A stretch of DNA of 64,000 bases from Simmondsia chinensis (GCA_018398585.1 JAGTTD010000025.1:16931578-16995577); one strand, 5' to 3'; positions 1-11,146 are shown, counted from the stretch's first letter. Translations and numbers: made by a program. The notes: a model not told the origin generated them from the sequence alone.

Positions 1-463
1 AGAAGATGAAATCTTGACCATCCTTGATGCCCAAGCAGGTCCCGTGTCTTGTCTTGGCCCAACCGGTCCTTGATGCCCAAGTTTTCAAAGTGAATTCCAA
101 GAGTTTTCCCTTCATTTTGCCGAAGTGTTTCCCTCCATTTTACCTTGAAGTCACACGTGCCTTAGAGGATGAGCAAGCATTAAGTTAGTTCATATACTTA
201 CAGAAGAAGGAAGTGTGAGTTTAGCTCTATAAATAGGGAGCTATGTAATGAGTTGTAATCACCCAAAAATATTATCAATGAAAATCCTCTATTTTCTCAT
301 CTTGAATTTCTATCTCTTTCTCATCTAAACTTTCACTTCTTTTTTCAGCTAAAGTATAATTCTAATTCTCTTCTCATCTAAACTCTCTAAAAATCTGTCC
401 TTTTCAAGATTCTCTTGACTTCGGTTTAAGAGAGTCAGAATCACAACTTTCGGATTTGTGACA
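1..463 (+). repeat. 5' LTR (partial) of the LARD-like element
   Basis: The right end is set by the terminal CA at 462-463 just before the primer binding site. It contains a TATA-like stretch (tataaatagg, about 230) and then a transcript-leader-like CT-rich region. The 48-174 segment is repeated at 2279-2405. The start of the LTR lies before the window. Confidence 0.7.
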
Positions 464-466
464 AAG

Positions 467-478
467 TGGTATCAGAGC
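467..478 (+). promoter_or_regulatory. Primer binding site (initiator tRNA-Met type)
   Basis: TGGTATCAGAGC is the standard plant LTR-retrotransposon primer binding site for initiator tRNA-Met, three bases after the LTR end. Confidence 0.85.
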
Positions 479-920
479 TATCTTGCGATCAAGAGGCTCT
501 TTCTATAATAAAAAAAAGGTATTTTATCATTTTTGAATTAAAAAAAAAAAATCTGCTACGTTCTTACTGTTTAAAAAAAAATCCGAATTAAAAAAAAAAA
601 AAAAACTTCGGCTGCAAATTTTTATTTCCCTTGAAGGTCTCAAAACTGAAACAAAAAAAAGGAAAAAAATTCAGATCATTCCTAATGGCCGCGCTCCTTG
701 TTACAATCTCCAAAACTCTCTATCCTATCACCGATGAGGTTATCCATGGAACCTTCACCCCCTTGGTTGTATCAAGGAAATCAAGTACACATTAGTGACT
801 TCCTTAAGGGTCGAAGTTTTAATAACTTACACTTCTCGGAGAGATGCAGAAAATGCTTGAAGGCACTTGGATGGAAGGAACCTCTTCACATATTGTTGTA
901 GGATGGACATCCTAATATCC

Positions 921-1573
921 ATGCCACCCAAGCATGACACACCAAGGGGCCTACCGGAGGTTCTACCGAAGGCCAACCTTGACAAGGTTAATGCTAGCAT
1001 TGACCAAGTCATAAATCGCATTGATGAAGCAAGGGCCAACATCAGATCACTAACCGAGAGTATCAATCGCTTCGTGGAAAGCCAAGGGAGAAACAAAAGG
1101 TGCTACCCAAGGTCCTATCAAAGGTCCCACCTAAGGTCCTACCGAAGGTCATGCCCACGATTTTACCAATGGTTGTACCAGAGGTCCCACCAAAGGCCAC
1201 ACTGGAAGTCTTGCCAAAGGAGATACCAATTGCTTTGCTTAAAGTTGTCCAACATGATGTCACGCAAGGTGATGAGAGTGGAGCCAACAACCATGACCCA
1301 AGGCCGGAACCCGCAAAGGCACCCATGGAAGTTGAAGAATGCCCTAACGTGACTTGCAAATCTTGGCCATCAGGTGAGGAGAAGCAAGATACAAGGAAGG
1401 AGGTTGCTACCATGGAACCGGTTGAACTACCTCTAGGGAAACCACCTTTTGTTAAGCCACCCCGTGTTGAGATGCCCATCATTGAAGAACCACATAAATT
1501 AGGACCAGAGAGGAAAAACATAATAATGGCACCTCAAGAAGTCCTCGGTGCCACCATGACCTATGAACCGTAG
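921..1573 (+). pseudogene. Degenerate gag-like frame with Pro-Lys-Val-Leu repeats
   Basis: An ATG at 921 opens a frame (MPPKHDTPRG...) with a coiled-coil-like stretch (NASIDQVINRIDEARANI) typical of gag N-termini. The reading moves to the +1 frame near 1090 and runs to a stop at 1571-1573. Roughly 1093-1220 is a degenerate 12-15 bp tandem repeat coding for PKVL/PKVP units. A basic, Lys/Arg-rich frame follows at 1649-1927 and runs into the hairpin; I do not recognise it. No zinc knuckle or enzyme motif is present. Best read as the only coding relic of a non-autonomous element. Confidence 0.4.
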
Positions 1574-1909
1574 CAATCGGATCTTAATTCACAAGATACG
1601 GGGAAAGGGGATGCATAGCAGCAGCGAGGTAAGCCGCGAGGCAACAGGGTGCGTAGAAAGGATGTCATGACCCAAACCCTAACAAAGTCAAACCGGGCCA
1701 TGAAGAAGAAGGAAGCCCAGCTAAATGGTAAGAAAAGGAGAAAGGCTCAGGTAAGGGAACACATTCCTGGAACTGGAATTGGCACAAAGAGATCAACTCA
1801 TCAATCGCAATTGCGGCAAGTGAACCTTGAGGACAAGAATTATCCCTACGACCCAGGGATAGGTGACAAAGGAACCAAAAGTCGGAGGATGCATCAACAA
1901 CACATCCTT

Positions 1910-2005
1910 CACGGTCTAGGATTGTGACAAATCCTTCCCCTTGAAAGCATCCTTGAGGACAAAGATGCTTTCAAGGGGAAGGATTTGTCATGATCCTAGA
2001 CCGTG
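1910..2005. repeat. Near-perfect 42-bp inverted repeat over the PPT/3' LTR junction
   Basis: 1910-1951 and 1964-2005 are reverse complements over 42 bp with two mismatches; the inner 27 bp are perfect. They are separated by a 12-base loop. The right arm holds the polypurine tract and the first 20 bp of the 3' LTR, so the left arm is an inverted copy of the plus-strand priming site. Confidence 0.9.
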
Positions 2006-2405
2006 ACCTTGTCTGGGGCTTCTTAAAGATGCATAATTATTAGTATTTTTATTATATTTTTATGTCTTAAGTTTTACCCGGAATATTCTATAATGCTCTA
2101 GAGGCTTCTTGAATAGATCCTTTTATGTAAAAATAGCTAAGTAGTTATTTAGGTTGTCATGGGCTTGTCATTAGTGCACCCCATTCACTGTCCTAGGCCC
2201 AGCAAGTCCCGTGTCTTGACTTGCCTTGGGCCTTGGTTTGGGCCCGTCGTGGCCCATGTGTCCTTGAGTTGGGCCATGTCTTGTCTTGGCCCAATCAGTC
2301 CTCGATGCCTAAGTTTTCAAAGGGAATTCCAAGAGTTTTCCCTCCATTTTTCCTAAGTGTTTCCCTCTATTTTACCTTGAAGTCACACGTGCCTTGGAGG
2401 ATGAG
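1986..2405 (+). repeat. 3' LTR of the LARD-like element (truncated)
   Basis: It starts with TG directly after the purine tract. It matches the left LTR up to ggatgag at 2399-2405 and then diverges into the fold-back element, so the LTR's R/U5 part is missing. Confidence 0.7.
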
Positions 2406-3140
2406 GACGGTCAAGATTAAAATATCTTAATAAGTTAACATAATAAATAAATTAAAATTACAACAATACCCCTCATCCCTCTGTCTTCCTTCTCTCTCCA
2501 ACTCTCCCCCATCTCCGTCCTCTCTTTCTCTCTCTTCCCCTTGCCGCCACCACCAGCCGGCCCGTCGCTACCGCTGACCTGCAACCGCCGGATTTCGACC
2601 ACCCGCTGCCTACCAAATACAACCCCCTCCCCCTCTTTCCTCCTTTCAAACCCTCCTCCACCTCCCTTCCCTCTCTCTCCTCTCTCTACTGCCACCAACT
2701 ACCAGCCTGCCTCCAATCACCGGCTACCCCAAGATGGAGGAGGTTGGGGAGGGGGAGAGGGTTGTATTTTGTGGCCGACAAGTGGCCAAAATCTGACGGT
2801 CGGTGTTGGGTTGCTGCTGCAAGGGGAGAAGGGAGGGAGGGGAAGCAGGTGGAGGAGGGTTGGAGGGAGGAGGGAGAGAGTTGGAAAGGAAGAGAGAGGG
2901 GGATGGGAGGGTGGCTAGAATCCGGCTGTCAAAGGTTGGCATTGGTTGGCGGCAGCAAGGGGAGGAAAGAGATGAGAGAGGTGGGGGAAGGTTGGAGAAA
3001 GAAGAAGGAGAGAGAGGAGGAAGGATATAATTGGCATTTTCTTTTCTTTTAAGGAGGACCCTTTATTAAGATCTTTTGATTTTGGCCGTCTATTACGATG
3101 GACGATCAAGATTTAATCCTCTCACCTCATAAAAATAGCT

Positions 3141-3145
<5 letters not shown>
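2406..3145. mobile_element. Fold-back / Mutator-like non-autonomous element
   Basis: An imperfect terminal inverted repeat pairs 2406-2434 with 3061-3090 (gacggtcaag / ccgtc ends). Inside, a pyrimidine-rich arm (about 2460-2705) is largely complementary to a purine-rich arm (about 2735-3030), so the whole unit can fold back. The far right end (3091-3145) resembles the terminus of the MITE at 26.65 kb; the matching left terminus is missing, apparently lost at the junction with the LTR. Open frames on both strands here are low-complexity products of the arms. Confidence 0.6.

Positions 3146-3180
<35 letters not shown>
3144..3180. repeat. (AT)n microsatellite
   Basis: About 18 TA dinucleotides. 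Similar tracts lie at 26452-26495, 26618-26652 and 27147-27168. Confidence 0.95.
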
Positions 3181-3184
<4 letters not shown>

Positions 3185-3386
3185 TAGGCACATTTTATTT
3201 TAAAAAAATAAAAAAATACACATAACATAATATTATTAGAAATTATATTTTTCATTCAAAAGTATCCTTTTTATATATTAACATTATTTACATAAAATTG
3301 CTATAAATTTTAATGTATGCATATATCATGGAGTTGAGTATATTTTATATAAATACTTTTAAATATTTTTTATAAATAATTTTAAA

Positions 3387-3463
3387 GGAGAAAGGTTGTA
3401 TATATCCACCCCTTAGACTCTGCTTGTTCTTTGTGGCATTGGGACCATTGTTGTTGTTGTTGT
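3387..3463 (+). mobile_element. 5'-truncated TS/Au-like SINE with (TTG)n tail
   Basis: It shows the SINE 3' half: 'ggttgtatatatccacccc', 'agactctgcttg', then (TTG)5. The paralogous site near 33.72 kb reads straight through from flank to flank without it, so this is an insertion rather than ancestral sequence. A target duplication is not obvious. Confidence 0.7.
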
Positions 3464-3646
3464 GCATACATATAGCTAAAAAAAAAAAAAATTAGAAAAC
3501 TTTATATAAATACAATAAGATTTTAATATGTTATAATATATTATTGTATATGTATAAGTATGTAAAAAATATTGCAATGGCAAATATGTAAAAAATGTTG
3601 CAATGGCAAATAACAATAATGATAAAATGAGCAATAATTATAACAA

Positions 3647-3789
3647 CAACAACAACAAACCCTGTGCCTGCAATGACTCCCGCAAAAGCAGGGTCTGGAG
3701 AGGTAGATGTACGTAGCATTCCCCCTTCAGGGGGCTACCCTTAAGAGAGGCTGTTTCCGAGGATCCCCAACCTAAGAGGCTGGTCCGCA
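3647..3789 (-). mobile_element. TS/Au-like SINE, minus strand, 16-bp TSD
   Basis: Flanked by GCAATAATTATAACAA at 3631-3646 and 3790-3805 (perfect). On the minus strand it starts at a leader (tgcggaccagcctcttagg), continues ttggggatcctcggaaacag and ends in (GTT)n. The unoccupied site is seen in F-box copy 3 near 33.84 kb. It has no tRNA or 5S head, so it is 5'-truncated or belongs to a head-less subfamily. Confidence 0.85.
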
Positions 3790-3984
3790 GCAATAATTAT
3801 AACAAGAATAATATTCTAATAACTAATATATAGATAAATTTATTCTGAAATCTTTACACAAGCTAGAATTTCATCTACACCATCCATTTCTCTCTAATAA
3901 ATAATTTTTTTATAAAATCAGAAAAATCTAAAATTAACTAATCCAAAGAAAAATAAATAAAACCTATGATTTCTTAATTATGTT

Positions 3985-4224
3985 TTTTAGTTGCACTATA
4001 TTTTCAATTCATACTCACAGCAAGTGCCTAAGGATAGAACAAACTAAAATCATTGCATTCAGTGTAATCTTCAATTATCGATTTTGATATCTCACCATCC
4101 CCTAAATCGAAAAGGTGCAACGTCAACCGTGAAGGCATGGATGGTGAAGAGGAAAATGAAAACTGTAACTCAAACAGGTAAACATTACCATACTCCTCGT
4201 CAGTGATATCGTAGAAGGAAACCG
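3985..4224 (-). pseudogene. F-box/FBA pseudogene copy 1, C-terminal part
   Basis: Homologous to the C-terminal FBA-type part of copy 2 (18046-18260) and copy 3 (34575-34820), with shared stretches such as gatatctcaccatcc. On the minus strand the frame is broken. The element R1 (4225-10603) separates it from its N-terminal part. The middle of the gene (equivalent to 18260-18826) is absent on both sides of R1, so a deletion preceded or accompanied the insertion. Confidence 0.65.
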
Positions 4225-5164
4225 TGTTAGAAAAATTGCCTTAAAATAGGAAAATCACAGCGAAAATTCAGCAAAAAAAGATCCAGCAGTAAAAATATGT
4301 AATGAAAATAGTGGAATTGTAGCAAAATGATAACAAATAATTCCAACAAAAAATATCCAAAAATAGCAGTCAAAATAATATTGAAAGTGGGGAAAGAGGC
4401 TACAATACCGAAAAGTAATTAGAACATTCAACGAAGGAGAGATTAATTAGAAAGATCTTACAAAATAATAATATCGCGCCGTGGTCAATGCCACTGTCCT
4501 AAAAGACGATTTCGCCGCTGCTCCGGTGCACACAGTATAACCGGCGGCCGTCCTCCAGGATTAACGCGATCCGACTCTTAACGTGCACTCATTAATTGTC
4601 GGGTAGGAGCGCCTAAGAACTTTGCCCAAGATCTAGGTCTCGATTGAGCTACAGCTAAACTCGTACAAATTGATTCTATCGGAGAATTGCGATGTTAAAG
4701 AGCGCTGAAAGAATCAGAGAGAGAGAAAGTGAAATGGAATCAGAGGTTTTGTGGGGGGCTTGTGGGTTTCAGCTATAAATTGTAATATCAGAAAGGGTGG
4801 GATTATATATTATTAGGAGAGGAAGATTGGAGTAGGTTTATAGTGGGATGTGAATGTTTTTTGGATTTTAATTTGCAACGGAAATTTTATGGGACGTAAT
4901 AAATTGCAACGGTAAAATAACAGACGTAATAAAATGCAACGATAAAAAGTATTAAAATCGGGTGCAATAAATATCAACACCTATAAACGGTCACAAATTT
5001 AAAGACATTAAACTGCTACGGGTAAGCGGCTAGTAAGGGGTCTTGAAAAATATTTTTCGAGAAATAAATGGACCCGTTAAGAAAAGGATCATCCACACTA
5101 CTTCTTAATGTGGGATACAACTCCCCTATAAAACTAAATATTAGCTTGTATCATTTTTTCAACA
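4225..5164 (-). repeat. R1 3' LTR (left copy)
   Basis: 940 bp, closely matching 9715-10603 apart from small indels, for example an extra ttcagcaaaaaaagatcc stretch near 4268. Ends are TGTTAG...CAACA. Confidence 0.9.
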
Positions 5165-6009
5165 ACCCCCCACAAAGGATACAAGCGAAAAAGAGCAAAG
5201 GAGGGTAGATCGGGCAAAGGAAGTTCAGTTTTTCAGTGCCGATGTCTCACGACTTAAATCGTCACCTACTGTAGCCCAAGTTTAGGACCAACATCTTGCA
5301 AGGTGACTTTCATCTTGAACCTCACAAGGGCTTGTATAGTCTTCCACTTGGACACGTACAGAACTCCAGATCTCAACAACTCCTACGGTGTGGCACGTTT
5401 TATCGGCTATGCGCTACTCCTGGATATTCATAGGCGCTTTAGAAGACAAGTCTTAAACCTTCATAGGGAGCGGCCACACTCCCACACCTATATAGGTAGA
5501 TCCCATCAAGTGTGTAGTACCGCACACCGCCAAACATATGGCTATGGGTCCATTAAGAGTTAGAGCTCAACCTTACTCCTTGGTAACATAATGACAACTC
5601 ATGCGGTTCGGCGCGTTTTATCGGCCATGCACTCGTCTTGTATATTCATAGGCGCTCTAGAAGGCAAGTCTTGAACCTTCATAGGAGCGGCCAGACTCCC
5701 ATACATACATAGCTGGATCCCATCAAGTGTGTGTTACCGCACACTACCAAAACATATGGATATGGGTCCATTAAGAGCTCAAGCTCAACCTCACCCCTGG
5801 TAACATACAGACAGTGTCCATCAAGTGCAAGCCTTGCTTATACCACCAAACATATGGCTATGGACCCGTCTCCGCATTGTCACACCATAGGGAGGGACAA
5901 CATAAAATACAGTGCATTCCTTGAATGAAACTATGACTTTTCACATTGAACCTATTAAGACCAGGTTGGACACATCACAGTTTATTCATGTATAGACTTT
6001 AGTCCCATC
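5165..6009 (-). other. Conserved non-coding copia 3' module of R1
   Basis: Lies between the purine tract and the pol remnant. It shares order and short blocks (gtgctctagaag-like, tataggtggatcc-like, tatggctatgg) with the corresponding regions of R2 (29708-30260) and R3 (49379-49990). Part of it is tandemly duplicated. Confidence 0.55.
5384..5815. repeat. Tandem duplication, about 217-bp unit, two copies
   Basis: Unit 1 starts at tacggtgtggcacgtttta (5384) and unit 2 at tgcggttcggcgcgtttta (5602). Each continues through cttcatag, agcggcca and aacatatgg blocks. A short third fragment (ccaaacatatggctatgg) follows near 5843. Confidence 0.8.
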
Positions 6010-6200
6010 CCCCTCGATGTTTCCACAATTATTTTTTGACATAGCATCTTTATTAACGGATCTACCAGGTTCTTTTCAGACTTTACACAATTTAGTGATA
6101 TCACTTTCTTTCGAGTAGATCGTTTACAATCTTATGCCTGAGATGAATAGGTCTCCTCTTGCCAAACCCTTCAAGTGTGCAGTGTCCACACCATCCTTAT
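6010..6200 (-). pseudogene. R1 remnant of copia pol C-terminus (RNase H end)
   Basis: On the minus strand, in two frames, it reads HLRHKIVNDLLERK, then KSEKNLVDPLIKMLC, then ETSRGMGLKS. These are the typical closing motifs of a copia RNase H (ADPLTKG and SRGMGLKP in the family). R1 therefore derives from an autonomous copia element whose main coding region was lost or replaced. Confidence 0.65.
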
Positions 6201-9200
6201 GGACTATAGGTTAGGTTGAAGCATCATGCTCAACCATCATACATGGTATTTCACACTGTATTGCAACAAAGCGGTACTTGAGAGTTGGCCACTGTCAACA
6301 TCAATCACGAATTATTCTCACCCCCACATTAAGGTATCTATAACGAGTCTTAAACAACTAGCTCCATCGCCTGCCAACTTCAACATGGTTAGTATAACAC
6401 AATAGTGGAGCAAATATCATATCAATCATATCTCCATCTCAAGTACTCAAATAGTACACATATCGCACATATATCGTATATACAGTTGTCACGAAAAAGA
6501 TATGCCGCAAATTTGTCAATTTTACATACCATCACAATTGTGAAACATTAACATATCAAATTAATTGGATCACCACCAGTTTAGATCCGTTCTCATCGCA
6601 CTTAGAGTACATATATTATTACTATTATGGGCAATCCATGTATTACCAATATTGTATCAAATTTTGGTGATCTAAAGAGAAAGGGGTACAGAAGACCATA
6701 ATTTGCAAGATGCCTTTTACCATTCAACTTAAGACAATCCAAGCCTCTACAAGGCTCTTGAGTCCAAGTGCTTAGCATTATCAAGCTATTTATACTGACT
6801 TCGGACAATCGCCAAAATAATATTTCTACCATAATCAATTTCTATAAGCTAGCTATAACTAGCAAACATTGGTAAAAACACAATAATCAGAAAAGATTAT
6901 GATCAGAAAACATACCTCATAGGCTCTTGGGTGCTGTTACAAGCCCCCACAATGGAATGTCTCACAATACATTCCTAAGCATTCTATTTTTCTACCTGCC
7001 AACTCAATGTTTAAGGGCAACTAAAATATGCATGTTTCAAAGGTGTGTCACAAAGTATAGCTCACTAATGAGCCTAAATACATTGTAATTAGTAGAATAT
7101 CTTTCATTGATATTAGAAACCAAACACAACAAAAAGTCTATTACAATGTAGACCCCATTCGTAGTGCTTCACTAGTACCTCAACAATTTAATTAGAGCAC
7201 TTTAATATTCATTATTTGGATCCATGTATATAAGACTAGATCTACTATTGACATATGATATAATAGGATGAATGTTGTCTTATTCATCAAAACATAATGC
7301 TATCAATTAGCTTAGCATATTTAGTTTGTGACGAGATGCCATGTTTTTCTCCTGAACAGATAAACACTAGAGCCATATAGTCATCCAAATGACCACATGA
7401 GCTTACAACATATGGCAATAACCCTAATAAGGTATCTAGACATATTCTGAATACCATGACCATGATCAAACGAGGTTCTCATATGACCTGCATCTTACCC
7501 TTTTCTCAAAACTAGAAAAGAAGGCATAAACAATGATCCTAAGTGCATAATAGTCTTCCAGGACAACACAAGTCCACATATGACTCAAACGTATCAATGT
7601 TTTTCCCAACCACAAGCTGAAATTCAGCAAAACATAGCATGTTCAGCATAGACAGCCCAAAAATCAGCAATTGCACAACATTACAGCAAGAACAAATTCA
7701 GCACTTCAAAAATTCAGCAGCATATAGTCATAATCTGCAGTATGTACACAACATACAGTCCAAAATCAATATGGACAGCACCAAATTCAGTATGAGCATC
7801 ACCGTTTAGCAGATAAATGTCATAAACTGCCAATGAACAACAACACACAGCAGCTAACAACCCATAACGACTTGTAGCAACACATTCAGCTTAAAAAATA
7901 CATGTTTCAATGCTTAAAATAACATGTTTTTCATCATTTCAAGCAACATATACCAGCATATGCAACTTACTTCAATCATGGCCATGGGAAACACGAGACA
8001 TATAAACATGGAGGCTAAGACACTAAATCATACATAGATTTTTCACAAGAATTCACAAGTTCTCTATTCCCTTTATAATGATCAACTATTTCACTTAGGT
8101 TACTCAAACATCTGCAAGAAACTCCAATTCTTACATACAAAGTCTAATCCAAGGTTAAACTTAAAACATGTAATGCTCCATCCACACACCGGTTCCGAGA
8201 TTGTGCAACTAGACATGCCTAACCTAAGAGTTGCCAACTCTAGGTTCAAGACTTCATTCTAACAAGTTCACAATGAATTTCAAGCATTAAACATTTTTTT
8301 ATTTTTTTATTTTTTTATTATTATTATCATAAATATTTTTTTTAACCACAACAATCACATGGAAAATTGAAAACACAAACAATTCGATTTCCGTACAGCA
8401 TAACAGTAGCACAGGACCATTCCAGGGTGTTCAAACCAAAACAGAATCCAAACCAAGGATTCCCATCCGACCACTAACAAGGTTAGGCTCGAGCAATTTA
8501 ACACCGAAATCGCTTCACCAAAATAGAATCTACACCAGATTTTCAACCGACCATACACAAGGCCGAACAAGCGATTACTATCGAACTGCTCCACCGATCA
8601 AGTGTACCGAGAGCTTTCTCACTTTAAGACAAATGGTTAGTCTTAAGCATAAACATATTTTTCAGAAAAAATAAACCAAAGGATGTTCAAAAATAGAGAG
8701 AAATCCAATGCTACCTAGGTCACTTAATCAAGTGCCCAAAAAATCAGGACACTTAAACTCGTCTCTACCACTATGTAGGAGACAAACCAATATTTTTGAC
8801 GCCGTTTGACACTCAAACAACAATGATCCATTTCCGAAACTAGTCCAACCTGACTAATGACAACCTAGGACTTCAAGAAGGTCCTAATCAATTAGACACT
8901 TGGTTGGCAAACACATCAGGTTATTGTCTTGCGTACACCAGTAATAAAGGTGGAGTATTATTACTTCAACTTATTGGGGCAAGAATCAATATAATTTGCA
9001 TCATCATTTTCAAAGTCCAAAATAATGCATTCCACATGTCAAGTTCTCATTATTGATCTATAAGACAATACCCTCCCACAATTCATTAGGTTGTAGCATG
9101 AGTCATATGAATGTGAGTTCAAATTTTTACATGATAATTACCAAAAAATACCATAGTTAAAATCTGAAATTTTAACTAATTTCAAAACACTTGTTTTGAA

Positions 9201-9714
9201 TATTTTATTTTCCAAAACGACTCGTTTTGTTTCCATACATAGTAACTAATAACTCAGGTTACTTTAGCCTTATTTTTGGACATAGTTTAGACTATATAGG
9301 AACCACATTTTTGCCACCAAATTAATTCATAAGATCACAATATTTGCACGACACTCCCCACAATGATTTAATACTACTTTCAATTAAAACCCCAACCTTC
9401 TGCTTCTCAATCTCCATCTTTTGAACAACATCATCCAATTTTATTCGCTCCAGGAAATATCCCAATCGAAAACCCTTTTGCTCTACCAGGCGACAAATTC
9501 TCCCCAAAACTATTCTTATCAATCACTCCAAAGATCTCACTTTTCCTAAATTTTTCTAAAATTGTTATTATTATTATTTTTTCCTTTAGATCTGTTAAAC
9601 CCTTTTTAGGTCTAAACACATATCAAAATTTCAATTACTTATCATAAATTCTTTAGATTATAAAGAAGATAAATTCTTGTTGCCATGATTGATCGATAAA
9701 ATCGTCTTTTAGAT
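6201..9714 (-). other. R1 internal non-coding filler
   Basis: 3.5 kb of AT-rich sequence without any recognisable gag, protease, integrase or reverse transcriptase on either strand. Between about 7620 and 7890 TTCAGCA/CAGCA words recur. All open frames are short. I see nothing else in it. Confidence 0.6.
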
Positions 9715-10603
9715 TGTTAGAAAAATTGCCTTAAAATAGGAAAATCGCAGTGAACAGTAAAAATATGTGATGAAAATAGTGGAATTATAGCAAATGATAA
9801 CAAACAATTCCAACGAAAAATATCTAAAAATAGCAATTAAAATAATACTGAAAGTGGGGAAAGAGGCTACAATACCGGAAAGTAATTAGAACATTCAACG
9901 AAGGAGAGATTAATTAGAAAGATCTTACAAAATAATAATATCGCGCCGTGGTAAATGTCACTGTCCTAAAAGACGATTTCGCCGCTGCTCCGGTGCACAC
10001 AGTATAACCGGCGGCCGTCCTCCAGGACTGACGCGATCCGATTCTTAACGTGCACTCGTTAATTGCCGGGTAGGAGCGCCTAAGAACTTTGCCCAAGATC
10101 TAGATCTCGATTGAGCTACAGCTAAACTCGTACAAATTGATTCTATCGGAGAATTGCGATGTTAAAGAGCGCTGAAAGAATCAGAGAGAGAAAGAAAGTG
10201 AAATGGGATCAAGGGTTTTGTGGGGGGTTTCTTGGTTTCAGTTGTAAATTGTAATATAAGAAAGGGTGAGATTATATATTATTAGGAGAGGAAGATTGGA
10301 GTAGGTTTATAGTGGGACGTGAATTTTTTTTGGATTTTAATTTGCGATGACAATTTTATGGGACGTAATAAATTGCAACGGTAAAAAGTATTAAAATCGG
10401 GTGCAATAAATATCAACGGCTATAAACGGTCACAAATTTAATGACATCAAACCGCTACGGGTAAGCGGCTAGTAACGGGTCTTGAAAAATATTTTCCGAG
10501 AAATAAATAGACCCGTTAAGAAAAGGATCATCCACACTATTTCTTAATGTGGGATACAACTCCCCTATAAAACTAAATATTAGCTTGTATCATTTTTCCA
10601 ACA
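9715..10603 (-). repeat. R1 5' LTR (right copy)
   Basis: 889 bp, same termini as the left LTR. The open frame 9914-10096 on the minus strand is LTR sequence that also occurs, interrupted, in the left copy near 4440-4600. Confidence 0.9.
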
Positions 10604-10608
10604 AACCG

Positions 10609-11040
10609 AGCCATTCATGACATTTGACATGTAAACTTCCTTGTCATTGGGTCCTTTTAGGACATGAACTGGCTGCGACTCTTAAAGCATAGTCCTTGCA
10701 GTTTGTATGGTGCATCTTGTACCCTCATTCTTCAAACACCATAAGTGAAGGAGCCGATCAATACAACCTGTTCAGAATTTGAAGTATATATCTTGTTAAA
10801 AAGTGTTCATGGCAGAAAATTAGTGGTTTAGGCTAAACATAATTGAACATTCACCTGGTTGAGTATGAGAATAAGCGTGGTGCAGCATGGCGAAACAAGG
10901 ATCAACTATTATTTTCAACCATTGTTTGCATATGGACTTGATTTAGGAGAGATTTAGTTGGCAATCTTTTTAATATTTCCCTTAGCACATCCTCTGGAAC
11001 TTCTTCAGCCTCATAGTCTTGTTAATAAAATTAAAATGAT
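10609..11040 (-). pseudogene. F-box/FBA pseudogene copy 1, N-terminal part
   Basis: Minus strand near 11017-10950 encodes EEVPEDVLREILKRLPTKSL, a clear F-box core, then breaks into other frames with stops. It aligns with copy 2 (18830-19230) throughout, for example catggcgaaacaaggatcaa versus catggcaaatttgggatcag. Known role of the family: F-box subunits bind SKP1 in SCF ubiquitin ligases and the FBA region binds substrate. Here the gene is dead. Confidence 0.7.
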
Positions 11041-11146
11041 CGATAATCAATGAAGTTAAGAAGAAATTATTGCATGAAAGTATGTGCAAATATTCGCAAA
11101 ATAGTAAGTGTTTGCAATTTAGCATTACATAAAAACAATTGGTACA

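Larger units (their letters stand above)
1..2405 (+). mobile_element. Non-autonomous LTR retrotransposon (LARD-like), 5' end outside window
   Basis: Two direct repeats bracket the unit: about 48-174 matches 2279-2405 with few mismatches, as the two LTRs of one element would. A tRNA-Met primer binding site (TGGTATCAGAGC) follows the left LTR, and a purine tract (AAGGGGAAGGA) precedes the right one. The inside (464-1985) has no protease, integrase, reverse transcriptase or RNase H, only a degenerate gag-like frame, so the element needed help in trans. The last codons before the purine tract resemble the end of gypsy polyproteins, which suggests gypsy ancestry (inference). The right LTR breaks off at about 2405, where a fold-back element begins. 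Confidence 0.75.
3181..3984 (-). other. 3' flank of F-box pseudogene copy 1
   Basis: AT-rich, no gene. It aligns with 16.9-18.0 kb and 33.7-34.03 kb, the matching flanks of copies 2 and 3, for example the tract aatatatagataaatttatt. Differences are mainly TE insertions; two SINEs sit here and are absent from copy 3. Confidence 0.7.
4225..10603 (-). mobile_element. R1: large non-autonomous copia-type LTR retrotransposon
   Basis: LTRs of about 0.9 kb (4225-5164 and 9715-10603) start TGTTAG and end CAACA on the plus strand. They are flanked by the perfect 5-bp duplication AACCG (4220-4224, 10604-10608). The purine tract is at the left LTR's inner edge (minus strand TTTGTGGGGGGT), so the element reads right to left. 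Just inside it is a non-coding module shared with R2 and R3, then a remnant of the pol C-terminus (6010-6200). The remaining 3.5 kb has no gag or pol. The LTR-adjacent site opposite the purine tract does not contain the common tRNA-Met primer site. Confidence 0.85.

Noticed and set aside
2435..3052. Overlapping open frames on both strands rich in Pro, Gly, Arg or Ser
   Set aside because: They are translations of the purine/pyrimidine arms of a fold-back element; low complexity, no domain, both strands open for the same reason.
3531..3719. Hydrophobic 62-residue frame on the minus strand
   Set aside because: It runs through a SINE and its (GTT)n tail into AT-rich flank; no conservation expected.
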